33,845 nt of DNA from Terriglobales bacterium (GCA_015654835.1 JAATGG010000243.1:1-33845), one strand, 5' to 3'; shown: positions 1 through 9,332, numbered from the stretch's first letter. Numbers and translations: made by a program. The notes: a model not told the origin generated them from the sequence alone.

Positions 1-51
1 CAAATTCGCACATGAATCGGTTTTGCTCTGCCCTTGACACTATCCGGTGAG

Positions 52-1299
52 TCACTTAGATGGCGGGAGCGTCGATACGGACTGGCCTGTTAACTGGCGG
101 ATGATCTGCACTTCGCGAAGCCGATATGGTTTGCCGTCAGGATAGAAGACGTCGTGGAACCACACTGTGGGTTCGATCATCATATAGGGACGCTGCCAGG
201 AATCCCACGGTAGGTTGGTCTGTGTCTTCCCCTGTACGAAACCCCAGTTGATGGCTCCGACCTGATAGTGCTTGGCTATGGGCAGGATGGTGTCAAAAGT
301 GCTACCAGAGCCTCGCGCCATGTACTCCGTGCAGAGGATGGGACGGTGGTAGGACAAAAGTGTCTGGATAACATGCTCAAACTCTTCCGGCCATCCGTAG
401 TTATGGAAAGTGATGATATCGGACTCTTCGAGCTGGATTCGGTTGATGCGCGAGAGCGAGTCACCGGAAGTCCAGTCGCCCCGCCACACTCCGCTGGTGA
501 GAGGTTGATCAGGATGTGCAGAGCGCGCCCATGTGAAGACTTTCGGCAACAGAGCGGCGACTCGGTCGGACTTCTCCTTGAACTCTACGCGGCCATAGGA
601 AGACTCGTTCGCATTGTCGGGCTCGTTCCATAGATCCCATGCGAGAACGCGAGGGTCATGGGCGAACGCTCCGACGATACCCTCGACATACTGTTGCAGG
701 CGCGTTTCCTGTGCAGGATCGCGAAGCGCGTTCTCGCCGGGACTCTGGACCCAACCGGAGTTATGGACGCCGGGAATGGGAGGGTGCTGCGGGCCGAGTT
801 CTGGAAACGGGTTCCAGCAGGAGTCGAAGAGCACGAAGATGGGACGGATGTGATGACGCACGGCGATGGCGAGGAAGGTATCGATGCGTTTCGTGAAGTC
901 CGCGGAGTCCTGCTGCCAGAGAAGATCGTGGAGGAATACGCGCATGGTATTCATGCCGATCGACTCGGCCCATCCAAGCTCAAGATCAATTTCCTTGGGG
1001 TCGAATGTAGAGGTCTGCCACATTTCAAGCTGATTGATAGCGTTCGTCGGGATGTAATTGCTGCCGACCGGCCAGGGCTGTGTGCGATACCATTCCTGCG
1101 CACGCTGGGTGGACCACCGAGCGCGCGCAGACTCCGCCTGCAGGGGAGAGGCAGCAAACGCTAGGAGGCAGATGAAACAGGACAGCAAAGGCAGAAAACT
1201 CAGTGTGACGGAGTGCGCGTTACGAGAAGGAGAAAGCGTGAATGCAAGAAAATGAATATAAGAAGGCGATGTGCGAGCGCATGCGGGCCGGTTGCTCAT
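52..1299 (-). CDS. Secreted clan-A (GH5-like) glycoside hydrolase
   Basis: Predicted exported beta-glycanase of the cellulase/1,4-beta-xylanase type, 415 residues from the ATG at 1299; a TTG four codons upstream is also possible. A hydrophobic stretch at about residues 36-55 ends in a signal-peptidase-like SPLQA-E site, but the polar N-terminal region before it is unusually long. The remainder reads as a (beta/alpha)8 hydrolase. WDLWNEPDN places the acid/base Glu near residue 226, TFHNYGW holds the usual strand-6 His/Tyr, and CTEYMAR supplies the nucleophile Glu near 325. Family membership beyond clan A and the substrate cannot be fixed by eye. It lies upstream of, and divergent from, the sugar-binding protein/kinase operon, which suggests it is one of that system's targets. 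Confidence is high for the fold and low for substrate. Confidence 0.85.
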   Translation of the reverse strand: MSNRPACARTSPSYIHFLAFTLSPSRNAHSVTLSFLPLLSCFICLLAFAASPLQAESARARWSTQRAQEWYRTQPWPVGSNYIPTNAINQLEMWQTSTFDPKEIDLELGWAESIGMNTMRVFLHDLLWQQDSADFTKRIDTFLAIAVRHHIRPIFVLFDSCWNPFPELGPQHPPIPGVHNSGWVQSPGENALRDPAQETRLQQYVEGIVGAFAHDPRVLAWDLWNEPDNANESSYGRVEFKEKSDRVAALLPKVFTWARSAHPDQPLTSGVWRGDWTSGDSLSRINRIQLEESDIITFHNYGWPEEFEHVIQTLLSYHRPILCTEYMARGSGSTFDTILPIAKHYQVGAINWGFVQGKTQTNLPWDSWQRPYMMIEPTVWFHDVFYPDGKPYRLREVQIIRQLTGQSVSTLPPSK

Positions 1300-1591
1300 T
1301 GTATGGATCAACTTTCCTGAGGTCTTGTTTTATACGGCCACGAACGTCAGACGGCACCGTATGTGTGAAGCGCAACAGCGAATGACGTGTATGCCGGGCG
1401 CTCGATCAAGCAATAAAGGGTGAATCGGGTCGTTATCAATAGGGCATTTGGCCCAAAAGCGGTAGTACATATGCACCCCACCCGACTCGGCAATGTGCAT
1501 GAAAGCCGCTCTATATGCGGGGTTCAACGCGATACACGGCGGTGGGGGGCCGCAGGAGGCGATGCACCAGAAGAGAATTGAACGTGAAATA
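1300..1591. promoter_or_regulatory. Divergent intergenic region with a shared 10-mer
   Basis: This divergent promoter region separates the glycoside hydrolase from the sugar-binding-protein operon. It contains AATAGGGCAT at 1438-1447, followed by TTGGCCC, which makes a small GGGC/GCCC dyad. The identical 10-mer occurs at 5472-5481, between the response regulator and the TonB receptor. That makes it a candidate binding site for the response regulator. I saw no convincing -35/-10 pair. An AGGAGG at 1554-1559 does not sit at a good distance from any in-frame start. Confidence 0.3.
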
Positions 1592-2593
1592 ATGTGCGCG
1601 GTGACAGGGATGAGCGCACGAAGGACATTCGGGCTGGCGGTTTCTGTAGTCGCAATTTCAGTTTTCGTCATTGCGTTCGCGGTATGGAAGGGCAGACGGC
1701 CGAAAGTGATTGCCGTGGTTCCGGAAACGACGGCCCAGGAGATATGGGAAGCGGAGCACGCAGGTGCGACGGAGGCTGCGCGGGCTTTTGGCTGGAAGGT
1801 CTACTGGAACGGGCCGAGTCGCGAGGACGATTTTCCGCGGCAGGTGCAGATCGTTCGGCAGGCTATTGCGCGCAGGGTTCTCGGACTAGTGCTTTCGCCG
1901 GATCACGATGTGGTGCTGATTAGCACCGTGCAGGAGGCGCTCGACAAGAAGATTCCGGTGGTGATTACAGGAACACCGTTGGGTGTGTCGCTGGGGAATG
2001 GACTGACCTTCGTGCTCAACGACGACGCGGCGATGGGGCGCATGGCTGCAGCACGCGCGGCACGGTTGTTGAAGCCCGGCGATACTGTAGCTGTGCTGGG
2101 TGTGAATCCGAATGTGCTCAGCTCGATTGAACGCGCGAATGCGTTCGAAGATGCGATTCGGACGAAGGTTGAAGATGTGCGCGTCGAAGAGAAGCACAGC
2201 ACATCGGTGAGCACAGCGGAGGCGGAAGAAGTGGCCGAACGGCTGATCCGCGCGGACCCACATCTGCGCGTGATTATCGCGCTGAATGTGAATCAGGCGC
2301 GTGCCGCATACGGTGCTGTGCTGAACACGAGGACCGTGGATAGAATTCCGTTGATTGTGTGCGATCAGGATTTGGACCTGCTGCACCACCTGCGCTCAGG
2401 CAGGATCGACTCGCTGATCGCACAGAACTCCTATGGGATGGGCTACACGGCGATCCAGAATATACATAAGCAGCTTGCAGGTGAGGCAGTGCAGCCGTTG
2501 ACGGCGATAGCGCCGGTGCTGGTGACGCGGGAGAATGTGGACTCCGATGCCGTGCAGCAGGTTTTGAACATGGACTGGAGAGTCCGACAGTGA
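1592..2593 (+). CDS. Membrane-anchored periplasmic sugar-binding protein (LacI/RbsB-type fold)
   Basis: Periplasmic-binding-protein-like domain of the ribose/xylose type, 333 residues from the ATG at 1592. An in-frame reading extends upstream to 1493, but the part before 1592 looks non-coding. A hydrophobic segment (TFGLAVSVVAISVFVIAFAVW) at about residues 12-32 is followed by KGRR and lacks a clear cleavage site, so the protein is probably membrane-anchored. The two-lobed binding domain starts at PKVIAVVPET, with features typical of the family (LVLSPDH, KKIPVVITGTPLG, VIIALN, PLIVCDQD, SLIAQNSYGMG). No permease or ATPase gene is nearby. The stop overlaps the GTG of the histidine kinase (GTGA), so translation is coupled. 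It is best read as the ligand-binding co-sensor of that kinase, in the manner of ChvE/VirA or XylFII/LytS. Confidence 0.85.
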   Translation: MCAVTGMSARRTFGLAVSVVAISVFVIAFAVWKGRRPKVIAVVPETTAQEIWEAEHAGATEAARAFGWKVYWNGPSREDDFPRQVQIVRQAIARRVLGLVLSPDHDVVLISTVQEALDKKIPVVITGTPLGVSLGNGLTFVLNDDAAMGRMAAARAARLLKPGDTVAVLGVNPNVLSSIERANAFEDAIRTKVEDVRVEEKHSTSVSTAEAEEVAERLIRADPHLRVIIALNVNQARAAYGAVLNTRTVDRIPLIVCDQDLDLLHHLRSGRIDSLIAQNSYGMGYTAIQNIHKQLAGEAVQPLTAIAPVLVTRENVDSDAVQQVLNMDWRVRQ

Positions 2594-4764
2594 AGCGGAC
2601 GCGACGAAGCCTTGGAAGTGTTTGCACGGTGGTGATCATCACAGTCGCCGCAGGATGCGGCGTGCATGCGTGGCTGCGCTGGCATAGCGATCGCGTGCCG
2701 CCGAATCGCGTCTTCGCACTGAATGGGGGGCGGCTCGAAGGTGCACAGTCCTTCGGAGGAGTGTGGGAGGTGGCGCACGGCAATGTGCGCAACAACTCTG
2801 ACGAGCGCGGCGCGAAGCTGGTGACGGGGTCGCAAAGGTGGCGGGATTATACGCTGACGGCGGAACTGAAGTTCGACGGTGAGCACGGCGACATGGGCGT
2901 CATTCTGCGGTCCACGGATGAAGAGGAAGGTGTGGATGCGTACAACGGATACTATGTCGGACTGCGTACAACCGACGCAGCGCTGATTATCGGGCGATCC
3001 GACTATGGATGGATGGAGGCGAAGCCGGTGCCGATGCCGGGCGGCATTCATGCGGGCAACTGGTATCGACTTGTGGTCACCGCAGTGGGATGCCACATTG
3101 CTGCCTCGTCGCAGAACCTGACGACAGGGCAGATCGCGTGGATTGCAGTGGAGGAGCACCCGTGCGCTGAGGCAGGACGTATCGGGCTTCGCTCACTTGC
3201 CACGGGAGGAAGCTGGCGCCACATCAGCATCAAGCCGGCTATGCAGATCGACGATCTGACGATGCGTGGTCATGCTGCGTCGGTCGCGCAGCTGGAATTT
3301 CCGAAGCGAGAAGCGGACTACAACCGGATATTTCACTTCAGCTCCACGTATGAATCTCCGGCGCAACTGCTGGGGCCAGCCGAACCGCAGTCCGAAAAGC
3401 TTCTGCATATTGGCGATCTGACGGACCTCCCGCGATCACCTGACCGCGATGTATCTCTCCGAGGCGTGGTGACGCTGGCGACGCGCAATCTTTACGTGCA
3501 GGATGAGGAGAGCGGTATGTTGGTGATGGACGCACTCACACCGCCACTCAATGTGGGAGACGAGGTGGAAGTTGTCGGACACGCCCAGCCAGGCCTCTAC
3601 AGTTCGGTAATCCGCGGCGGGACGGTGCGGCTGTTGTGGAGCGGACAGCCCACGCCACCGATTGCGATCACGGCGCTTCAGGCGGCATCAGGAGTTTACG
3701 ACGCGCGCTTTGTGGAAGTGGAGGGACGGCTCACTCGGGTGCGACAGCCGAGGAAGACCGAGCAGACACTCGAGTTTATGCAGGGAGGGCAGTCATTCAC
3801 CGCGTTGTATGCAAGCCCTTCCGGAGCGTCTCTGCCGCCGCTCAAGATTAATAGCCTGCTGCGCATTCGCGGCGTATGCGTGCTGGATCGTAGAGTGACT
3901 CAGGAGATGACGCCGTTCGCGATCCTGCTGCGCTCGAGCGACGACGTGCAGATGCTGGCGCCGCCGCCATGGTGGACGCCGCGGCATGTGAGCATGCTCC
4001 TGGCTGTGCTGCTTGGCGTGGGATTGCTTATTCAGCTTCTCTACTTCCGGTTGAAGGTGTGGCAGGCAAATGCGGTTTCGCAGGAGCGCGAACGGCTCGC
4101 GCACGACATTCACGACACGATGGCGCAGAGCTTTGCAGGAGTCGGCTACCAGATACAGGGCATTCGCAGCGGGCTGCAACGCAAGAGCTATCCAGATTCT
4201 CGTGCGGTGGTCGAACAATTGGACATGGCCTACCAGTTGGTAAGGAAGTCACACGAAGAAGCAAGCCGTACGATTGCGACGCTGAATTCTTCGGCGCTGG
4301 ACATCCAGGGGTGCCTACTGGACTCGCTGATCCAAACGACGCGCAAGATCACCGGCGACAGTGTGGAGACCGATGCGCGCACCGAGGGAGCGCCGTTCCG
4401 GCTCAATCTGCGTCTGGCGAACGCGCTGTTGCACATCGGCCAGGAAGCGATTGCAAACGCGGTGAGTCACGCACATCCAACGACGCTCCGCATTACGATT
4501 CGCTATGAAGAGCCGCGCGTGGAACTGGCTGTCGAGGATAACGGAGCTGGATTCCACTATTCGCAGGAGAAGGCGGGCTTTGGCATATTCGGAATGCAAA
4601 AGAGAGTGCAGTCGGTCGGTGGAAAGCTGGAAATCTCCAGCACGCCGGGCGCGGGAACACGTGTGTACGTAACCGCGATCTCGCGGCCAAGCACACTACA
4701 CGCGAGGATTGCCGCAAAGACGACTGAGAAACTTCATCGCATAGCGCGTTTTCTAAATATCTAG
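2590..4764 (+). CDS. Sensor histidine kinase (NarL-type partner) with DUF1080-like and OB-fold periplasmic domains
   Basis: Membrane sensor kinase of 724 residues starting at a GTG that overlaps the preceding stop by four bases. An N-terminal membrane segment (residues 9-29) leads into a periplasmic LamG/DUF1080-like domain at about 38-215 (WEVAHGNV, YTLTAELKF, NGYYVGL, GNWYRLVV). Two OB-fold-like repeats follow at about 275-345 and 375-455. A second membrane helix lies near 467-486. The cytoplasmic part is HisKA_3 (RLAHDIHDTMAQ, phospho-acceptor His508) and HATPase_c (N box near 615, VEDNGAGF near 649, GFGIFGM). This is the NarX/DesK class, which signals to LuxR-type regulators. The convergent gene that follows encodes exactly such a regulator. 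The carbohydrate-binding-like domain suggests the kinase senses a glycan directly as well as through the coupled binding protein. Confidence 0.9.
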   Translation: MKRTRRSLGSVCTVVIITVAAGCGVHAWLRWHSDRVPPNRVFALNGGRLEGAQSFGGVWEVAHGNVRNNSDERGAKLVTGSQRWRDYTLTAELKFDGEHGDMGVILRSTDEEEGVDAYNGYYVGLRTTDAALIIGRSDYGWMEAKPVPMPGGIHAGNWYRLVVTAVGCHIAASSQNLTTGQIAWIAVEEHPCAEAGRIGLRSLATGGSWRHISIKPAMQIDDLTMRGHAASVAQLEFPKREADYNRIFHFSSTYESPAQLLGPAEPQSEKLLHIGDLTDLPRSPDRDVSLRGVVTLATRNLYVQDEESGMLVMDALTPPLNVGDEVEVVGHAQPGLYSSVIRGGTVRLLWSGQPTPPIAITALQAASGVYDARFVEVEGRLTRVRQPRKTEQTLEFMQGGQSFTALYASPSGASLPPLKINSLLRIRGVCVLDRRVTQEMTPFAILLRSSDDVQMLAPPPWWTPRHVSMLLAVLLGVGLLIQLLYFRLKVWQANAVSQERERLAHDIHDTMAQSFAGVGYQIQGIRSGLQRKSYPDSRAVVEQLDMAYQLVRKSHEEASRTIATLNSSALDIQGCLLDSLIQTTRKITGDSVETDARTEGAPFRLNLRLANALLHIGQEAIANAVSHAHPTTLRITIRYEEPRVELAVEDNGAGFHYSQEKAGFGIFGMQKRVQSVGGKLEISSTPGAGTRVYVTAISRPSTLHARIAAKTTEKLHRIARFLNI

Positions 4765-5393
4765 TCGTCGATGCGAATCAAGCCTCGCGTGATGGCCTTG
4801 GTAGAGGCTTCGGTGCGATCATTGGCTCCTAGCTTGATGAGACAGCTGGTCACGTGATTGCGTGCTGTCTTGTCGCTGATGAAAAGTTTCAGCGCTATTT
4901 CCTTGTTGGAAAATCCGCGCGCAACGAGAGCGAGCACTTCCAGTTCCCGGTCGCTTAGCTTATCGCGCCCGAGCGTGTTCAAGAGACGGCGGGAGATTTC
5001 CTCCGGGATATAGCGTCCGTTTCTGGATAAAGTGCGTACGGCCTCGACGATTTCTTCCTGGGGAGTGCACTTGAGCAGGTATCCCATGGCGCCTGACTGA
5101 ATGGCTTTCGAGATGTACTCGTCTTCCTGATAGTTGGTGAGTACGAGAATGCGGATCCCAGGCCAGCGACGGCGCATTTCCACGATTGCGTCTGTGCCGG
5201 CCATGCCGGGCATGCGGAGATCCATGAGGACGACTGTGGGGTCGGCTCGTTCGACTTCCTGCATGGCCTCGGCAGCGGAGCCTGCCATTGCGACGACGGA
5301 GATGTCGTCTTCGCTCTCGAGCATGGTTTTAAGGCCCATGCGCACAACCGGATGGTCGTCGACGATTAAAACGTGAATTGACTTCTCATGCAT
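4761..5393 (-). CDS. NarL/FixJ-family response regulator
   Basis: Response regulator of 210 residues, probable partner of the convergent kinase. The receiver domain shows the acidic pair VDDHP near residues 12-13, the phospho-acceptor Asp58 in VLMDLRMPG, the switch Thr in VLTNYQ and the conserved Lys in LLKCTP. The C-terminal LuxR-type helix-turn-helix runs from about 146 (LSDRELEVLALVARG, SNKEIA, VTSCLIKLG). I chose the ATG at 5393. A TTG seven codons upstream (5414) is possible, but the receiver begins immediately after the ATG. The stop is the reverse complement of the kinase stop: both genes end in the same CTAG at 4761-4764. Likely targets are the glycoside hydrolase, the receptor and its own operon (inference). 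Confidence 0.93.
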   Translation of the reverse strand: MHEKSIHVLIVDDHPVVRMGLKTMLESEDDISVVAMAGSAAEAMQEVERADPTVVLMDLRMPGMAGTDAIVEMRRRWPGIRILVLTNYQEDEYISKAIQSGAMGYLLKCTPQEEIVEAVRTLSRNGRYIPEEISRRLLNTLGRDKLSDRELEVLALVARGFSNKEIALKLFISDKTARNHVTSCLIKLGANDRTEASTKAITRGLIRIDD

Positions 5394-5637
5394 GTCTTCG
5401 GCGGCCTTTATCAATCGGAGTACATTCTATCGTCGCTACGCCGGGACGTATATGTGGATGAGCACGGATTGAATAGGGCATGTGCACTATCACAGATTGG
5501 TATTTACGCCACCTTGTGCATGATATTGCGCGAACCCTATTGTCTCCAGTGGCCGGAAGAAGGCACAAATTGTTGCATCAACGAACCACGCGATAACCAT
5601 TATCTCACGAGATTGCAATCCTGCTTGGAGGCAAGAC
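5394..5637. promoter_or_regulatory. Divergent control region for response regulator and TonB receptor
   Basis: This 244-base region separates the two divergent genes. AATAGGGCAT at 5472-5481 repeats the 10-mer seen upstream of the sugar-binding protein. It forms the left half of an imperfect 18-base dyad at 5473-5490 (ATAG-G-GCA-TG-TGC-A-CTAT). A CCCTATTG at 5535-5542 is the reverse complement of the core. The receptor gene has a clear ribosome binding site, GGAGG, at 5627-5631. Promoter boxes could not be assigned confidently. Confidence 0.35.
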
Positions 5638-8600
5638 ATGCAAAAAAGAAGCTGCATCAGAGGCCCGCATGGCATACGCAGTGCAGTTCGGTCCGCACTA
5701 TGCCTATTGGCTGTACTGGCGCTCACGGCTTTGTACGCAAATGCACAGGACTACCGCGCGAAACTGACCGTAACGGTATCGGACAGTACTGGCGCCGTCA
5801 TCCCGGGGGCGACCCTGGAATTGACACGTGTGAGCACCGGAATCGCGACGCCGGCGAAGTCCGATGCCGCAGGCACCTACATCTTCCAGTTCATCGAGCC
5901 GGACAGCTACACGCTGACGGCATCGGCGGCAGGTATGAGCACCGCGCAACGAACCGGAATCGTGCTTCAGTCCTATGCCGCAAGCAGCATCAGCATCCAG
6001 CTTGTACCCGCCGCTGTGAGTTCACAAGTGATGATCACGGCGGAACCTGCGCTGCTCGAGACGCAGAGCGCATCCCGCGCATTCAACATCGAAAGCAAGA
6101 TGGTACAAGAGCTGCCTGTAATCAACGGAAATCCGGTGATGCTCGGCAACGATGTTCCCGGTGTACGGGTTCGCCCTCTTGGAATCTATACCGATCCCTG
6201 GACAGTGACCTCGCAGTACATGATCAACGGTGGCCTGATGTATCTGAATGAGTTTCAGATTGACGGCAGCCCGAACGACGCGGAGTTCGGCGGCAACACC
6301 TATGCCTATACACCGCCGCAGCCTGCGGTCAAGGAGTTCTCCGTCAGCGCCAATAACTACGACGCCGAATATGGACACACCAGTGGCGGCGTGGTGAACT
6401 TGAGCACCCTGTCGGGGACCGACGTGTATCACGGAATGGTGTGGAGCTCATTTCGCCGGACGGACTGGAATGCAAACTCGTTCCAGAACAAGTACGCGAA
6501 CGTAGTGAATAACACCACATCGAATACGACGCCATTCAACGAGCAGACGCAGATCGGCTTTCAGGCTGGCGGTCCGCTCCGGTTACCGCGCCTGGTGCCG
6601 CACTCCGACCATTACAAGCCGTATTTTTTCTTTGCATTCGACCATTACCTAGAGAAGCTGCCGCGCAGTCTGTTGCTTTCATATCCCACAGCGAAGATGC
6701 GCACCGGTGATTTTTCAGAATTACTCAATCAGCCTGGCTATCCGTCGATCACGATCAACGACCCGGACAGTGTGCATCAGGACATCAACGGCAAGTGGGT
6801 GCGCGATTCCTTCCCGGGGAACATCATTCCGGCATCGCGGCTGAACCCGGTGGCTGTAGCCGTCGCGAAACTACTTCCTGACGTGAACAGCACACCTACC
6901 GGCCAGCGCGTCGGTACTGCTAACCTGGCCATTCCAAATAACCACTACGATTGGCATTTTCGCAATCTGCTTGGTCGCTTCGACTTCAATATCGGAGACA
7001 AGTACAAGTTCTTCCTACGCCCGTATTACTCCAGATTTACCGAAGTGAGCAATGCGGGAGGAATTATGGGACCGGGCGAAAACGGCGGTGAATTCTCGAG
7101 AAAGGCGAAGGGTTTTCTCTTCGACTTCGTGGATGTTCTCGGTGCCAAGACCGTGCTAAACGTACGCGCCGGATACACGAACTTCGCAGTGGTGTGGGCG
7201 AGTCCTAAGAACGAGGGCTTCGACCTGACGTCAATCGGTCTTCCCGCAGGATTCGTGGATGGACTGCAGCAGCCGGCACTGTTCGGCAACTGGAACTTTA
7301 CCGGCTACAACGGCATGGGCTGGTTTGCGAACAGCGAGCTTACCGGCACTTATTCGGCGCAGGGATCGTTGTCGCACTCGATGGGCAAGCACAATGTGCG
7401 CATGGGTGCCGACCTCCGCCTGACCCGGTTTAACTTTTACAATCCAGGCGCATTCACATTCAATAATGGACCGGACTGGACGGAAGATACGTACGCACAG
7501 CAAGACGGCACGGCGGTCGGTCGCAGCGGCGATGGCTTTGCAAGCTTCCTGCTGGGCACGCCGACTAGCGGCAACGTTGGCATCAACGCCGACGAGCAGA
7601 TATCAAGCAAGTACATCGCTCCGTGGATTCAAGACGACTGGAGACTCGCTCCGCACCTGACCATCAATGTCGGTCTGCGTTACGACGTGCTGACGGGGCC
7701 AATCGATCGGCACGATCAGATTATCACAGGCTTCGATCCTACGATCCCGAGTGCGGTGCAGCAGCAACTGCCGCCCAATGCCGCTCAGATTCTGCCGGCA
7801 GCGTCGAACTTGACAGGCGGCTTGGTATACGCGGGCGTCAACGGCGGCACGCGCAACGCCGTAGCCACCGTATACGACAACATTCAACCTCGCATCGGTT
7901 TCGCATGGCAACCAATCGATCGGATTGTCGTCCGCGGCGGCTATGGTCTGTTCTATACGAACTTCCAAAGCAACGGGATGATGAATCAGCTCGGGTTCTC
8001 ATCGAACACACCGCTGGTGACATCGAGTGACAACGGCATTCACCCAGTGGACAACCTGTTGGAAAACCCGTTTTCCGGCGGTCTGATCCAGCCGACAGGC
8101 GCAGCGCTGGGAACGATGACGGGCGTGGGCACGAGCATCTCCGCCTACAACCATAACTATCACCTTCCAAAGGCGAACGAGTTTTCGTTGGGCGTCCAGT
8201 ACCGGCTCTTGCATAGCGGGGTGCTGGATGTGGCGTATGTCGGAAACCGCGTGAATGGTTACGACATGAACTACAACGCAAACTATCCCACACACAACTT
8301 CCTGAAGACCTGTTCGTTGGCTTACGGCGATGCAGATGCGCAGTGGGGCAACTGCTGGGCGCCGGTTCAGAATCCATTCAAGGGTGTCCAGGCATTTTCG
8401 GGTACCGCTTACTACAGCAACGACACCAATCAAGCATTTGACATGAACCGGCCGCATCCACAGTTTCAGGATGTGACGGTGGCGGGCCTGAACGACGGGC
8501 ACGTCTGGTATGACGGCCTGCAGATTTCGTATCGGCAGCGCATGTCGCACGGCATCAGCTTCAACACCAGCTATGTCTGGTCGAAGCAGATTGAGCAGTG

Positions 8601-9297
8601 GGGCTGGCTGAGCCAGGACCTGAACCTGCGCCAGCGGAGCGTCTACTATCTTGAGGTTCCGAAGTCGTTCAAGATCGATGGTGTTTTCCAACTGCCGTTC
8701 GGTCGTACACGCCATTTCAACCTTGGCAATAGTCGTATTGCCGACGCCTTTGTCGGTGGATGGGACGTCTCGCCAGTCCTCACCATTCAGAGCGGCGAGC
8801 CAATCGCATTGCCGTCCGGCGCACGTCCACTGCCGCACAACAAATTCAACAAACACCCCGACTGGGGCAATCTCAATCCGATTGGATTCCTGGGTTGGGG
8901 ACACTGCGTACTGCATCACCTGGCGGGTGGAGGCGTGGAGCCGTTGGCCACGAACACCGCTTATGGTGCATGCCCGAGCGATCTGGGCGAGTATGACTGG
9001 ATCGTCTACGACACGTTACCGAACGAGGCAATCGAAGGGTCGAACTCTGATGTGATTCGGATGAAACCCATGTTGCTGAGCGACGCATCGCTGCAGAAGA
9101 GCCTCGCGATCCGTGAGGGGATGAACGTGATTGTTCGCCTCTCTGCCTCGAATGTTCTGAACCACTTCAACATGTTGACGGCTCGCTTTAACTCGAACGC
9201 GTGGGATCCGAACTTCGGTTCGATCATCCCCGGACAGACGCCGGCCGCGGATTCACCGCCGCGCAACCTCAACGTCCAGATCCGGTTCGAATTCTAG
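5638..9297 (+). CDS. TonB-dependent receptor with N-terminal carboxypeptidase-regulatory domain (Oar-like)
   Basis: Outer-membrane receptor of 1,219 residues, a size typical of acidobacterial Oar-like proteins. It has a signal peptide (hydrophobic core LCLLAVLALTALYANA, cleavage near residue 36) and a carboxypeptidase-regulatory-like beta-sandwich at about 40-130 (VSDSTGAVIPGATLELT, GTYIFQFIEPDSYTLTAS). A plug domain follows at about 135-255 (INGGLMYLNEFQIDG, HTSGGVVNLST), then a long beta-barrel ending in the C-terminal aromatic signal VQIRFEF. GGAGG precedes the ATG by six bases. The family imports or handles large glycans or peptides using TonB energy; no TonB, ExbB or ExbD gene is visible here. 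Its position next to the kinase/regulator pair suggests regulated uptake of the sensed polysaccharide. A hairpin terminator follows. Confidence 0.92.
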   Translation: MQKRSCIRGPHGIRSAVRSALCLLAVLALTALYANAQDYRAKLTVTVSDSTGAVIPGATLELTRVSTGIATPAKSDAAGTYIFQFIEPDSYTLTASAAGMSTAQRTGIVLQSYAASSISIQLVPAAVSSQVMITAEPALLETQSASRAFNIESKMVQELPVINGNPVMLGNDVPGVRVRPLGIYTDPWTVTSQYMINGGLMYLNEFQIDGSPNDAEFGGNTYAYTPPQPAVKEFSVSANNYDAEYGHTSGGVVNLSTLSGTDVYHGMVWSSFRRTDWNANSFQNKYANVVNNTTSNTTPFNEQTQIGFQAGGPLRLPRLVPHSDHYKPYFFFAFDHYLEKLPRSLLLSYPTAKMRTGDFSELLNQPGYPSITINDPDSVHQDINGKWVRDSFPGNIIPASRLNPVAVAVAKLLPDVNSTPTGQRVGTANLAIPNNHYDWHFRNLLGRFDFNIGDKYKFFLRPYYSRFTEVSNAGGIMGPGENGGEFSRKAKGFLFDFVDVLGAKTVLNVRAGYTNFAVVWASPKNEGFDLTSIGLPAGFVDGLQQPALFGNWNFTGYNGMGWFANSELTGTYSAQGSLSHSMGKHNVRMGADLRLTRFNFYNPGAFTFNNGPDWTEDTYAQQDGTAVGRSGDGFASFLLGTPTSGNVGINADEQISSKYIAPWIQDDWRLAPHLTINVGLRYDVLTGPIDRHDQIITGFDPTIPSAVQQQLPPNAAQILPAASNLTGGLVYAGVNGGTRNAVATVYDNIQPRIGFAWQPIDRIVVRGGYGLFYTNFQSNGMMNQLGFSSNTPLVTSSDNGIHPVDNLLENPFSGGLIQPTGAALGTMTGVGTSISAYNHNYHLPKANEFSLGVQYRLLHSGVLDVAYVGNRVNGYDMNYNANYPTHNFLKTCSLAYGDADAQWGNCWAPVQNPFKGVQAFSGTAYYSNDTNQAFDMNRPHPQFQDVTVAGLNDGHVWYDGLQISYRQRMSHGISFNTSYVWSKQIEQWGWLSQDLNLRQRSVYYLEVPKSFKIDGVFQLPFGRTRHFNLGNSRIADAFVGGWDVSPVLTIQSGEPIALPSGARPLPHNKFNKHPDWGNLNPIGFLGWGHCVLHHLAGGGVEPLATNTAYGACPSDLGEYDWIVYDTLPNEAIEGSNSDVIRMKPMLLSDASLQKSLAIREGMNVIVRLSASNVLNHFNMLTARFNSNAWDPNFGSIIPGQTPAADSPPRNLNVQIRFEF

Positions 9298-9299
9298 CC

Positions 9300-9332
9300 A
9301 ACTGCTGGGCCCGCGTCGCGGGGCCAGCAGTT
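9300..9332 (+). terminator. Hairpin terminator after TonB receptor
   Basis: AACTGCTGG at 9300-9308 pairs perfectly with CCAGCAGTT at 9324-9332, with a GC-rich inner stem, just after the receptor stop. The T tract is short (TTTG), so termination may be partial and allow readthrough into the sialidase-like gene. Confidence 0.6.

Noticed and set aside
1886-2389. Reverse frame within the sugar-binding protein gene
   Set aside because: His/Arg-rich shadow with no domain match.
7999-8919. 306-codon reverse frame inside the TonB receptor
   Set aside because: Shadow of the receptor coding sequence, with no ribosome binding site or family motif.
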